Part shown: positions 7,525-16,028 of the stretch, in pieces
Numbering within the stretch: the first letter of the stretch is position 1
Layout: the number at the start of each line of letters is the position of its first letter
Source of the DNA: Bradyrhizobium hereditatis
GTDB taxonomy: Bacteria; Pseudomonadota; Alphaproteobacteria; Rhizobiales; Xanthobacteraceae
Direction of reading: 5' to 3'
Assembly: GCF_020329435.1 (NCBI RefSeq)
Contig: NZ_JAGKJK010000009.1
Span: 248,001 to 312,000, forward strand
DNA: 64,000 nt
Notes under the pieces: generated by a model
Told to the model about the DNA's origin: nothing
The model's database searches: none
What the model saw: the letters and a program-made list of their open reading frames with translations, nothing else
Made by a program: the position numbers and the translations under genes

Positions 7525-9411
7525 ATGGCCTTCTACTTCGTTCAGTTCCTGACCGGTCTCGCCAGCGCGGCGTCGCTGTTTCTGGTCGCATCGGGACTGT
7601 CCATCATCTTCGGCGTGACGCGGATCGTGAATTTTGCCCATGGCGCGTTCTACATGCTCGGCGCCTATGTCGCGTTCACGTTGACCGAGCGCTTCTCCGG
7701 CGCGCTCGGCTTCTGGGGCGGCATCGTCGTCGCGGCGCTGATCGTCGCAGCCGTTGGCGTGCTGGTCGAGATGGTGCTGCTGCGGCGGATCTACCACGCG
7801 CCGGAACTGTTCCAGTTGCTGGCGACCTTCGGCCTCACGCTGATGGTCCAGGACATCGTCGTGCTGATCTGGGGGCCCGACGATCTGCTCGGCCGCCGCG
7901 CGCCCGGCTTCAGAGGGGCGGTTGATTTCTTCGGCCAGAATATTCCCAGTTACGACCTATTCCTGATCGCGCTCAGTCCGATTGTGCTCGGCATACTCTG
8001 GCTGTTGTTCCAGCGCACGCGCTGGGGCGTGCTGGTGCGCGCGGCGACGCAGGATCGCGACATGGTGGCCGCACTCGGCGTCAATCAGAAATGGCTGTTC
8101 ACCAGCGTGTTCGCGCTCGGCGTCTTCCTCGCAGCGCTTGGCGGCGCACTGCAGATACCGCGCGATGCCGTGCATCACGCGCTGGACCTTCGCATCATCG
8201 TTGAAGTGTTCGTGGTGGTGGTGATCGGCGGCCTCGGCAGCATTATCGGCGCGTTCGTCGCCGCCGTGCTGGTGTCCGAACTCAACGCCTTCGGCATTCT
8301 CATTTTCCCGAAGATCTCCATCATCCTGGTGTTCCTGGTGATGGCGGTCGTGCTGATCGTGCGTCCGTGGGGCCTGTTTGGCAAGCCGGAAGCCGCCGCG
8401 CGCCGTACGCCGGGCCTAACGGTCAATCCGTGGCGGCCGCTCACGTCAGGCGAGCGGTTGATGTCGATCGGCGCATTGGCGCTTGCGGCCATGCTGCCGC
8501 TGTTCGCCGGCAATTACGCGCTGACGGTCGGATCGGAAATCGCGATCTTCGTGATCTTCGCCGCCAGCCTCCATTTCCTGATGTCAGTCGGCGGGCTCGC
8601 CTCGTTCGGCCACGCCGCCTATTTCGGGCTTGGCGCCTATGGCGTTGCGTTCCTCGCCAAGGCAGCGGGGCTACCGATGATCGTCTCGCTGCTGCTCGGT
8701 CCGCTGCTGGGACTATTGGGCGCGGCGGTATTCGGCTTCTTCGCCGTGCAACTCTCCGGCGTTTATTTCGCGATGCTGACGCTGGCCTTTGCGCAGATTA
8801 TCTGGTCGATCGCGTTCCAGTGGGTGACGGTGACCGGCGGCGACAACGGCATCCTCGGCGTCTGGCCGGACAACTGGGCATCAAGCCCGGCCAGCTTCTA
8901 CTGGCTGTCACTCGGGATTGCGGCGCTTGTGGCGACTGTGCTCAGGGTGATCGTGTTCTCGCCCTTCGGCTTTGCGTTGCGCGCGACGCGGGACTCGCCG
9001 CTGCGCAGCGAGGCGATTGGCATCAACGGCAAGCGCGTGCGGTGGACGGCCTTCGTGATCGCTGGCACGACTGCAGGGATCGGCGGCGCGTTGTTTGCCT
9101 ATCTGAAGGGAAGCGTGTTTCCGGACAGTGTCGGCATCTCGCTGTCGGTGGATGCGCTGGTGATGGTACTGCTCGGCGGCGTCGAGACGGTTTCGGGGGC
9201 TGTGATCGGCGCCATAGTGTTCAAGGCGGCCAACATCTGGCTCGTCAGCCAGACAGATCTTTCCAAGCTGGTATTAGGCGGTTTCATCGTCTTGATGGTG
9301 GTGGCATTCCCCAAAGGTATCGTCGGCACGCTGGAGGCGCTCAGGAATCGCCGGCGGTCAACCGACACCAAATCCGCGCTTGCGACGTCCCGCGTGGAGG
9401 TGGCCGAATGA
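7525..9411 (+). CDS. livHM: Fused LivH-LivM branched-chain-type ABC permease
   Basis: A single 628-residue chain combining both inner-membrane permeases of a branched-chain-type importer. Residues 1 to about 290 are LivH-like (SGLSIIFGVTRIVNFAHG near the start). Residues from about 310 to 610 are LivM-like (MSVGGLASFGHAAYFGLGAY). Each half has many hydrophobic helices. In most genomes these are two genes. There is no internal stop or frameshift, so the fusion looks genuine. It overlaps the ATPase gene by four bases and belongs to the hnr operon. Confidence 0.9.
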   Translation: MAFYFVQFLTGLASAASLFLVASGLSIIFGVTRIVNFAHGAFYMLGAYVAFTLTERFSGALGFWGGIVVAALIVAAVGVLVEMVLLRRIYHAPELFQLLATFGLTLMVQDIVVLIWGPDDLLGRRAPGFRGAVDFFGQNIPSYDLFLIALSPIVLGILWLLFQRTRWGVLVRAATQDRDMVAALGVNQKWLFTSVFALGVFLAALGGALQIPRDAVHHALDLRIIVEVFVVVVIGGLGSIIGAFVAAVLVSELNAFGILIFPKISIILVFLVMAVVLIVRPWGLFGKPEAAARRTPGLTVNPWRPLTSGERLMSIGALALAAMLPLFAGNYALTVGSEIAIFVIFAASLHFLMSVGGLASFGHAAYFGLGAYGVAFLAKAAGLPMIVSLLLGPLLGLLGAAVFGFFAVQLSGVYFAMLTLAFAQIIWSIAFQWVTVTGGDNGILGVWPDNWASSPASFYWLSLGIAALVATVLRVIVFSPFGFALRATRDSPLRSEAIGINGKRVRWTAFVIAGTTAGIGGALFAYLKGSVFPDSVGISLSVDALVMVLLGGVETVSGAVIGAIVFKAANIWLVSQTDLSKLVLGGFIVLMVVAFPKGIVGTLEALRNRRRSTDTKSALATSRVEVAE

Positions 9412-10199
9412 GCATGGTTCCCACATTGCTGTCGGTCGAGAACCTGAGCAAATCCTATGGCGGTGTCCATGCCGTGCGCAGCGTGTCGTTCGAGTTGCGC
9501 GCAGGTGAAATCTTGGCGCTGATCGGGCCCAACGGCGCCGGCAAAAGCACCTGCTTCGACATGCTCAACGGCCAGAACATGCCGGATAGCGGCCGCATCA
9601 CGCTGCTCGGCGAGGATACCGTCGGGCGGAAGCCGCGCGCGATCTGGCGGCTCGGCGTCGGCCGCACGTTCCAGATCACCGCGACATTCCCGACCATGAC
9701 GGTGCGCGAGAATGTACAGGTCGCGCTGGTGTCGTATGGACGGCAATTGTTCAATCTGTGGGGCTCGACGGCGGCTTACGCGCGTGGCGAGGCCGGGCGA
9801 TTGCTCGAGCTCGTCGGCATGGGTGCCTATGCCGAGCGTCCCTGCGGCGAGCTTGCCTATGGCGACCTCAAGCGTCTCGAGCTTGCCATCGCGCTCGCCA
9901 ATCAGCCGAGGCTTCTCCTGATGGACGAGCCGACCGCGGGGATGGCGCCGCGCGAGCGGATCGAACTGATGCGGCTCACCGCGCGCATCGCCCGCGAGCA
10001 GTCGATCGGCGTGCTCTTCACCGAGCATGACATGGACGTGGTGTTCGAACATGCCGACCGCATTTTGGTGCTGAACCGCGGCAGCCTGATCGCGGAGGGC
10101 TCGCCCGAGGAAGTGCGCGGCAATCCGCAGGTGCGCGCCATCTATCTCGGTGAAGGCCTGGTTTACGACGCGCGTCATCGCGAGGGAGCCGGCGCATGA
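9408..10199 (+). CDS. livG: ABC transporter ATP-binding protein, LivG type
   Basis: First ATPase of the importer, 263 residues. Walker A is GPNGAGKS (40-47), the signature is LAYGD (149-153) and Walker B is LLLMDE (169-174), followed by an H-loop TEHDMDVVF. The signature has LAYGD rather than LSGGQ, a common variant in this family. ATG 9408 overlaps the permease stop and follows GGAGGTGG; ATG 9414 is an alternative. It overlaps the next ATPase gene by four bases. Confidence 0.93.
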   Translation: MSMVPTLLSVENLSKSYGGVHAVRSVSFELRAGEILALIGPNGAGKSTCFDMLNGQNMPDSGRITLLGEDTVGRKPRAIWRLGVGRTFQITATFPTMTVRENVQVALVSYGRQLFNLWGSTAAYARGEAGRLLELVGMGAYAERPCGELAYGDLKRLELAIALANQPRLLLMDEPTAGMAPRERIELMRLTARIAREQSIGVLFTEHDMDVVFEHADRILVLNRGSLIAEGSPEEVRGNPQVRAIYLGEGLVYDARHREGAGA

Positions 10200-10900
10200 A
10201 GCTGCAGGTCGCCGATCTCAACAGCTTTTACGGCCCGGCGCATATCCTGTTCGATATCGCGCTCGAAGTCGGCGAGGGCGAGGTGGTGGCGCTGCTGGGC
10301 CGCAATGGCGCGGGGAAGTCGACCACCTTCCGCTCCATCGTCGGCCTGGTCGAGAACCGTTCGGGTCGGATCGTGTTCGAAGGCAAGGATGTTTCGCGCG
10401 AACCGACGCATGCGATCGTCCGCGGCGGCCTTGGATACGTGCCGGAGGAGCGCCGCATCTTCACCGACCTGACAGTCGAGGAGAATCTTGAGGTCGGCCG
10501 CCAGCCGAAGCGGCCGAACGCGCCGTACTGGACCCGCGAAAAGCTGTTCACGCTGTTTCCCAATCTCGGCGAGATGCGCAACCGCCCGGGCGGGCGGATG
10601 AGCGGCGGCGAGCAGCAGATGCTGACGATCGCGCGCACCCTGATGGGCAATCCATCGCTGGTGCTGCTCGACGAACCCTCCGAAGGGCTGTCGCCCAAGA
10701 TCGTCGAGCAGATGGTTGACGCTATCCTCGCGATGAAGAAGGAAGGCGTCAGCATCGTAGTCTCCGAGCAGAACCTGCATTTCGCGCGGCTGATCTCGGA
10801 TCGCGTCTACATCATCGAACGCGGCAAGATCTGCTTCGGTGGCACGATCGCCGAACTCGACGCGCGGCCGGACGTCCGAGACGCGCATCTGTCGCTGTAG
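10196..10900 (+). CDS. livF: ABC transporter ATP-binding protein, LivF type
   Basis: Second ATPase of the importer, 234 residues, the normal LivF length. Walker A is GRNGAGKS (35-42), the signature is MSGGEQQ, and Walker B is LVLLDEPSEGL. GYVPEERRIF, typical of LivF proteins, lies between them. It starts inside the end of livG with an ATGA overlap and completes the transporter set of the hnr operon. Confidence 0.93.
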   Translation: MKLQVADLNSFYGPAHILFDIALEVGEGEVVALLGRNGAGKSTTFRSIVGLVENRSGRIVFEGKDVSREPTHAIVRGGLGYVPEERRIFTDLTVEENLEVGRQPKRPNAPYWTREKLFTLFPNLGEMRNRPGGRMSGGEQQMLTIARTLMGNPSLVLLDEPSEGLSPKIVEQMVDAILAMKKEGVSIVVSEQNLHFARLISDRVYIIERGKICFGGTIAELDARPDVRDAHLSL

Positions 10901-10926
10901 CCGGGCGCAAGGGAGGGGCGGGATCG

Positions 10927-11382
10927 ATGGGAAGGAGTGTTTCGCCGAAACGAGCGGTCAAGCCGGCGCGGCCGTCCTACATTCTCGACGAGCAGATCGG
11001 CTTCATCCTGCGCCAGGTCTGGCAGCGCCATGCCACCATCTTCGCCCGCGAGATCGGCATCAACCTGACGCCGACGCAATGGGCGGCCGTCTCAAAGCTC
11101 GCTGAGACCGGGCCGTGCTCGCAGAATCTGCTCGGACGGCTGACGGCGATGGATGTCGCGACCATCAAGGGCGTGATCGACCGCCTCACCGCGCGCGGCC
11201 TGACCGAGACCAGCCCGGACCCCGAGGACGGTCGTCGCCTGCTGGTGAGTCTCACCCGCGCCGGCCAGCAACTGGCGGAGAAGGCCGCGCCGAACGCGCT
11301 TGCAATCTCGCGGGAGACGTTGGCGCCGCTGGACGCCAAGGAACGCGAGACGCTGATCGCGCTGCTTGACAAGCTGCGGTGA
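10927..11382 (+). CDS. MarR family transcriptional regulator
   Basis: A 151-residue winged-helix regulator and the last gene of the hnr operon, 26 bases after livF. The DNA-binding part spans about residues 45-105, with TPTQWAAVSKLAETGP, the recognition helix region MDVATIKGVIDRL and the wing DPEDGRRLL. The ends form the dimer interface. Known nicotinate regulators NicR and BpsR are MarR proteins that respond to 6-hydroxynicotinate. This gene is therefore the best local candidate to bind the GTATAC palindromes at 2930, 3081 and 18130. That link is inference. Confidence 0.9.
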   Translation: MGRSVSPKRAVKPARPSYILDEQIGFILRQVWQRHATIFAREIGINLTPTQWAAVSKLAETGPCSQNLLGRLTAMDVATIKGVIDRLTARGLTETSPDPEDGRRLLVSLTRAGQQLAEKAAPNALAISRETLAPLDAKERETLIALLDKLR

Positions 11383-11397
11383 AGCCGAGGGCTTGGA

Positions 11398-12063
11398 CTA
11401 GATCAGGCTGAGCACCAGTGCGATCGCACCGACCAGAATAAGGCTGACGGCCCAGGTCGTTTCCAGATTAAACCAGCTCTGCGATATGAATTTGAGGCCG
11501 AGATAGCGGTAGGCGAGCCACGCACAGCATCCGCCGGCGGAGATCATCGCGGCGGCGTGGATGATAGCAACCAGCACGGCCATGCCGAGATTGGCGTTGA
11601 TGAGCGTGCCTGCGGCGGCGTGGCCGCGGTCGAGTTCGGTCTCCCGGCAGAGCCCGAGATAGATCGGCACCAGCATCAGCGCGGCGCCATGCGCGAGCGC
11701 TACGGCGAACGACCACAGGCCCAATTGCGCCGGCGATATTCGCGCCAGCACCCTCGGATGGCGCCGGTTGGCCATCCTGTAGAGACCGAAGACAATGACG
11801 AGGAGGCTGGCGCTGACCTGTATCGTGTGCTGCCATTCGATGATGGCGATGAGCAGTGCAAAGGGAAGGAGCACGAGCAGCATTGCGAGCAGATGACCGG
11901 TCGCGAGCGGCCAGAGCGCTGATACCAGCGCACGCGAGCTTCTTTCCATCAATCCAGCCGAAACGGCGAGCGGCCACCCCATTCCCGGGTTGACGCCGTG
12001 GTAGAGGCCGCTCGCAATCACAGCCATCCAGAGCCACGCAGGTGTCCAGTCGGTTGCGCTCAA
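11398..12063 (-). CDS. Polytopic membrane protein of unknown function
   Basis: A 221-residue protein with about six hydrophobic helices. An N-terminal motif HGVNPGMGW follows the first helix, and a second His-containing helix start (ATGHLLAM) lies near residue 55. The positions of the His and polar residues loosely recall NicO/RcnA and LysE-type exporters, but I cannot place it in a named family. It begins two bases after the stop of the selenium-binding protein gene, so the two are translated together. A role in moving or buffering a product of that enzyme (sulfide or metal) is possible. Confidence 0.75.
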   Translation of the reverse strand: MSATDWTPAWLWMAVIASGLYHGVNPGMGWPLAVSAGLMERSSRALVSALWPLATGHLLAMLLVLLPFALLIAIIEWQHTIQVSASLLVIVFGLYRMANRRHPRVLARISPAQLGLWSFAVALAHGAALMLVPIYLGLCRETELDRGHAAAGTLINANLGMAVLVAIIHAAAMISAGGCCAWLAYRYLGLKFISQSWFNLETTWAVSLILVGAIALVLSLI

Positions 12064-12065
12064 AT

Positions 12066-13466
12066 TCAGACCGAGGGATAGCAGAATGAATCCGTCGAGC
12101 AGTCACCGCCGTCCAATCGGATCTGATGCGCGCGGTAACCGTCGGGGAAATTCACCCAGTAATCCCTCGCGAGCTCGAGGCCACCGTCCGGATTCGCATT
12201 GGCCATCACCATGGCGCCCGGAACGCCGTCAGTGTAGAACTGATCGTCCCACGTCGAATAAAGCGAGTTGGTCCAGTATACCCGCTTGCCGTCGCGGCTG
12301 ATCTCGACCATCTGCGGACCGCCGCCAAAGGCCTTGCCGTTCGGATGCGGCGTGCGGCGCGCGATGCCGCCGATGTGGACCGAGCCGGCCAGCTTCGGCT
12401 TTCGCGGCTCGCGGACATCATATTGCCGCATCTCGCCGGTGCCCCAGCAGGCGACGTAGAGGAATTTGTCGTCCATCGACAGGTCGATGTCAGATACCAG
12501 CGGCGGTACGGCGCCGAACCCCTGCAGCAGCGGCGGCAGTTGCTCCTTCGCCGCGGGCTCGGGCGGGATCGTCGCGGTCTTCTCGATGTGAAACTTGCCG
12601 CCCTCGCGCCACCAGGTCCAGATCGAGCCTTCGAGGTTCGTGGTGTCGACCACGACGCCGAGGAAGCCATGTTCGCGCACCGGATCATGCGCGGGGCGTA
12701 CCTCCAGCGCCATCTGGTGGTTGGCGCCGAGATCGATGGTCTGAACATTGCGTCGCGCGCGCAGGTCCCAGAAGTGGACGCGGTGGCCGTATTTGTTGGA
12801 GAGGAGATCCTCCGGCACGATGCCGTTCTCGAACTGCGGCGGCAATGCCCATTCGCTGGTCACCATGTAGTCGCGCGGCAGATTCCACCAGAAGTCATAG
12901 TGCAATGTTTGCGGACCGCGATCGAGCTCCCAGCGACCGAGCACCTCGAAGGTCTCGCAATCCATGATGAAGACGCCGGGAGGTCCGTCGGTACCGTCTT
13001 TGCCGGCGCCGCCGAGCGTAGAGATGTAGATGCCTTCCGGCCCGCAATGAACGGTGTGCGGCCGCGAGTACCCGGTCTTCCTGAATATCTCCTCGGGCTC
13101 GATGATCTTGTGAATCGCCGCCTTGGTGGGATCCGGCTTGGTGTCGACAATGTAGATGCGGGACGAGCGCATGCCGGGAATGATCAAATAACGGCGCTCG
13201 AGAAAGGCATGTCCGGTGAGCGGCGACAGCGCCGACGAGCAGGCGTTCCATCCGAAATGGTGAAACTCGTCGCCCTTGTTGGGCATCGTCACGGTGTGAA
13301 CGACCTGGCTGTAGGTCTGGGAGTCCGGCCTGACGTCGATCACGGCCAGTGCATCTGGCTGCGACGCGTCCGGGCTGAGCAGCACGGTGTAGGCGAAGCT
13401 CTCCGGCGGAGCTTCCATGGCAAGCCTTGGCGAAGCGTGAAATGTGGGATCGGGCCGAATATTCAT
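12066..13466 (-). CDS. mtoX: Selenium-binding protein SBP56 / methanethiol oxidase
   Basis: A 466-residue member of the SBP56 family, which includes bacterial methanethiol oxidase (methanethiol to formaldehyde, sulfide and hydrogen peroxide). Family landmarks are MPNKGDEFHHFGWN, a HTVHCGPEG segment, the run DLSMDDKFLYVACWGTGE, and the C-terminal GGDCSTDS. The usual CSSC motif after GWN reads CSSA here, and Ser occupies the cysteine position preceding QV in the animal protein (comparison from memory). ATG 13466 follows GGGAGGCAG. No signal peptide is obvious, whereas some methanethiol oxidases are periplasmic. Sulfide produced would suit the Fcc/Sox genes at 19-22.6 kb. Confidence 0.88.
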   Translation of the reverse strand: MNIRPDPTFHASPRLAMEAPPESFAYTVLLSPDASQPDALAVIDVRPDSQTYSQVVHTVTMPNKGDEFHHFGWNACSSALSPLTGHAFLERRYLIIPGMRSSRIYIVDTKPDPTKAAIHKIIEPEEIFRKTGYSRPHTVHCGPEGIYISTLGGAGKDGTDGPPGVFIMDCETFEVLGRWELDRGPQTLHYDFWWNLPRDYMVTSEWALPPQFENGIVPEDLLSNKYGHRVHFWDLRARRNVQTIDLGANHQMALEVRPAHDPVREHGFLGVVVDTTNLEGSIWTWWREGGKFHIEKTATIPPEPAAKEQLPPLLQGFGAVPPLVSDIDLSMDDKFLYVACWGTGEMRQYDVREPRKPKLAGSVHIGGIARRTPHPNGKAFGGGPQMVEISRDGKRVYWTNSLYSTWDDQFYTDGVPGAMVMANANPDGGLELARDYWVNFPDGYRAHQIRLDGGDCSTDSFCYPSV

Positions 13467-13689
13467 CGTACTGCCTCCCTGTTTGCCTGAAATGATCAGC
13501 AACACGGCTCAACGGCATGCAGTAGCAAGAAATCACCCGGCGCGTTGAGTTCCTCTCGCGAGTGCCGCCGGCCAGGATTTGCCGGCCGACAATACACGCA
13601 ATATGACTGGGCGAAAACAACGATAGCGCTACCGATCGGACTGCTGCGCCCGGTTTCGAGCAATCCTCACTGAAGGCGACCAGCGGGCT

Positions 13690-14115
13690 CTACTTGATCG
13701 TTATGGTAATTTTTTCGGAGACGACCGGAGGGACGTGTGGATAGTGCTCGGCGTCCCCCAGCACGAGCTGAAGCGTGTGCTTGCCGGGCGGAAGTTCGAT
13801 CCGGGCTTCGGTCTGACCCGCACCGAAATGCAGATGTGACTTGTCTTGCGGAATCGGTTCGTTCGGATTGAGTGGATGGTTAACGTTGATCAGAAGATGA
13901 TGATGGCCGCTGTTCGGGTAGTTATCGCCGGCGTGGGTCACGCCCATGTTGCGCAGACCAAAGCGGCACCAGAATGCGCCTTTGATAACGGCGCCGTTCT
14001 GCGGCCACACGAAATAGAGACGCGCATCCTTGGCAGAAGGCTTCCCCTGAGCATAGACGGCGAACGGCAGGCAAGTGAGAGCCACGGACAGAGCGATCCA
14101 CTGCAACACCTTCAT
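13690..14115 (-). CDS. DUF4399 periplasmic protein
   Basis: A 141-residue protein with an N-terminal signal peptide ending near YAQG. The mature part matches the uncharacterised DUF4399 family: FVWPQNGAVIKG, GHHHLLIN, and the tail pattern HLHFGAGQTEARIELPPG with GKHTLQLVLGD. The histidine-rich GHHHLLIN and HLHFG stretches could bind metal. It follows the cyclase/FGE gene by 18 bases in the same direction. The 220 bases downstream to the SBP56 gene hold no gene. Function is unknown. Confidence 0.85.
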   Translation of the reverse strand: MKVLQWIALSVALTCLPFAVYAQGKPSAKDARLYFVWPQNGAVIKGAFWCRFGLRNMGVTHAGDNYPNSGHHHLLINVNHPLNPNEPIPQDKSHLHFGAGQTEARIELPPGKHTLQLVLGDAEHYPHVPPVVSEKITITIK

Positions 14116-14133
14116 GAATGCCTCGCAACTTCC

Positions 14134-15753
14134 TCATTGGGATAGCGCAACGCGGAATCCGTGGGTGGGATATCGCACGTTGGTGTCATAGCTGCCGCGA
14201 TTTGATGCCCGGGCGTAATTCGAGTCTTTCCTCCATGATCCGGAACGGATGACGTGCGAGGAGCAATCATTCTCAACCCATGCTGACCCGTCGGCCGGCG
14301 CGCCCTGATAATTCTTGTGCCAACAGTCTTCGACCCATTGGTCAACGCTGCCGCCCATATCAAACAGTCCAAAAGGATTTGGCTTGAGGCTGCCGACCTT
14401 GGCCGGCTGTTCACTGGCTGGAATGTCGCTGCAGTTTTTGCAATTGACCATGCCGGGCTGGAATTGATCGCCCCACCAGTATCGGCTTTGCGTGCCGCCA
14501 CGCGCCGCATATTCCCACTCGGCTTCGCTCGGCAGGCGATATGGTTTTCGGGTGGCCTGCGCAAGCCAGGCGACATACTGTTTGGCGTCGGTCCAGCTCA
14601 CGTTCGTAACGGGCGCATCGTCCTTTCCGGTCGCCGTGAACCCGCAGGCCTTTGCCGCGGCGCATGCATTCCATTCCCGTACGGTGACCGGAAATTTCCC
14701 CATCGCAAACGGCTTGATCGTTACCTGACGGACCGGCTTCTCCGAGATGTCTTCGTTGCTGCCCATCGCGAAGCTGCCACCCCGAAGGGAAATCATCTCG
14801 GGCTCTCGAACCGACACGGCTGCTTGCGTCGTCGGTGGAGGCTCGGGAGCGACGGGCGCTGGCGATGGCGCAAGCGGCGCCGCCTGTTTCTGTACCGGAG
14901 ACGGTGGTGCTGGTGATGGTTCTGGCGGCGTTGCCGTTTGTTGTTGAACAGGTGCCGCTGTCGGAGCGGGCTGAGCCGGAGGCGGTGATGATCTTGCGAC
15001 GGTCGCCGGTGCCTTCGGCGCTTCCGCGGGAGACGAAACGGGGGCCGACGCCAGATTTGCCAGTTTGCGCGGTTGCCCGAACAAGTTCCAGAGAGTGCCT
15101 CCCGCAATGACCACTAGTGCAAGGATGAGCAGGAGGGTCAGGATCCTTTCGCGTCGCTTCCGATTCTCGTGCAGTGCGCCCGGGTCGGGAAGCACACGAT
15201 AGACCCGGACAGGATCGGTGATGTTCTTGACCTTTCGATCACCGAGTGACTCGTATCCGCAAACCAGTTTGTGCTTTATCTGCTCGTAGATGCCGCCTGA
15301 GATAAAGACTTCGCCAGCATGGGCGATGCCCTCGAGCCGCGTCGCAATATTGACCCCGTCGCCATACACATCGTCGGATTCGATGATGACATCGCCGAGA
15401 TTGACGCCGATCCGGTATTCGATCCAATGATGCTTGGGCAATGAAGCATTGCGACCAACCAGGTTTTGCTGGATCACGATGCTGGCGCGCACGGCTTCGA
15501 CAGGACTGTCGAAGATGGCGATGAAGCCGTCGCCCGTGGTTTTGACCAGCCTGCCGTGGTGTTCTCTGATGGTGGGTTCGATGAGGTCGCGCTCGAGCCG
15601 CTTGACGCGGTTGTGCGTCCCTTCCTCGTCGATCTGCATCAGGCGGCTGTAGCCGGAGATGTCGCCCGCCACGATGGCCGCAAGGCGCCGTGGCGTTGGC
15701 TCGCGTGGTGGCTCACCAGCGCGGCCTGACTTGATGTCACGAATTTGGGCCAT
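14134..15753 (-). CDS. Class III nucleotidyl cyclase fused to an FGE/SUMF1-like domain
   Basis: A 539-residue three-part protein. Residues 20-185 form a class III adenylate/guanylate cyclase domain: metal ligands D31 (AGDISGYSRLM) and D75 (KTTGDGF), and transition-state residues N135 and R139 (GVNIATRLE). A single membrane helix follows at 204-223, then about 90 residues rich in Pro, Ala and Gln that should be periplasmic. The C-terminal part (about 316-539) has the sulfatase-modifying-factor fold: RGGSFAMGS, PVTNVSWTDA, LPSEAEWEYAARGG and RSGSWRKDSNYARAS. The cysteines FGE enzymes use for catalysis are not present in that last motif, so it is probably a sensor or binding domain rather than a formylglycine maker. 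Confidence 0.88.
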   Translation of the reverse strand: MAQIRDIKSGRAGEPPREPTPRRLAAIVAGDISGYSRLMQIDEEGTHNRVKRLERDLIEPTIREHHGRLVKTTGDGFIAIFDSPVEAVRASIVIQQNLVGRNASLPKHHWIEYRIGVNLGDVIIESDDVYGDGVNIATRLEGIAHAGEVFISGGIYEQIKHKLVCGYESLGDRKVKNITDPVRVYRVLPDPGALHENRKRRERILTLLLILALVVIAGGTLWNLFGQPRKLANLASAPVSSPAEAPKAPATVARSSPPPAQPAPTAAPVQQQTATPPEPSPAPPSPVQKQAAPLAPSPAPVAPEPPPTTQAAVSVREPEMISLRGGSFAMGSNEDISEKPVRQVTIKPFAMGKFPVTVREWNACAAAKACGFTATGKDDAPVTNVSWTDAKQYVAWLAQATRKPYRLPSEAEWEYAARGGTQSRYWWGDQFQPGMVNCKNCSDIPASEQPAKVGSLKPNPFGLFDMGGSVDQWVEDCWHKNYQGAPADGSAWVENDCSSHVIRSGSWRKDSNYARASNRGSYDTNVRYPTHGFRVALSQ

Positions 15754-16028
15754 GGTTCGGATTGATTTCCTCGGGCTGCAGCAATCTCAGCGTAGGCAAA
15801 CAATCATTCCGGTACCCCCAGCGTACCATGCTGGCAGTTCGCCGCAAAGCAGCCGTGCACGGTTCCATGCCGGCTAAGTGTGAGTGAAATCACATGAAAG
15901 GAGGCTGATCGCTCGCCGTATATCGATTCAAGCTCAGGATATGAGCGCAGGCCCGGATACGGTTGAGCAAACGAGGAACGGTGCCGACACGAAAGCGGCG
16001 AGTTAAATTCCTCGCACGGAAGCGGTGG

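Noticed and set aside
8367..9407. N-terminal extension of the LivG frame back into livHM
   Set aside because: This part overlaps the permease gene in another frame and is Arg-rich; ATG 9408 has a GGAGG site and an ATGA overlap.
12126..13490. Plus-strand 454-codon frame opposite SBP56
   Set aside because: Antisense shadow of a well-conserved protein; composition typical of a GC-driven frame.
14400..15110. Several Pro/Arg-rich frames opposite or alongside the cyclase linker
   Set aside because: They arise from the repetitive Pro/Ala/Gln codons of the linker and lack starts with ribosome sites.
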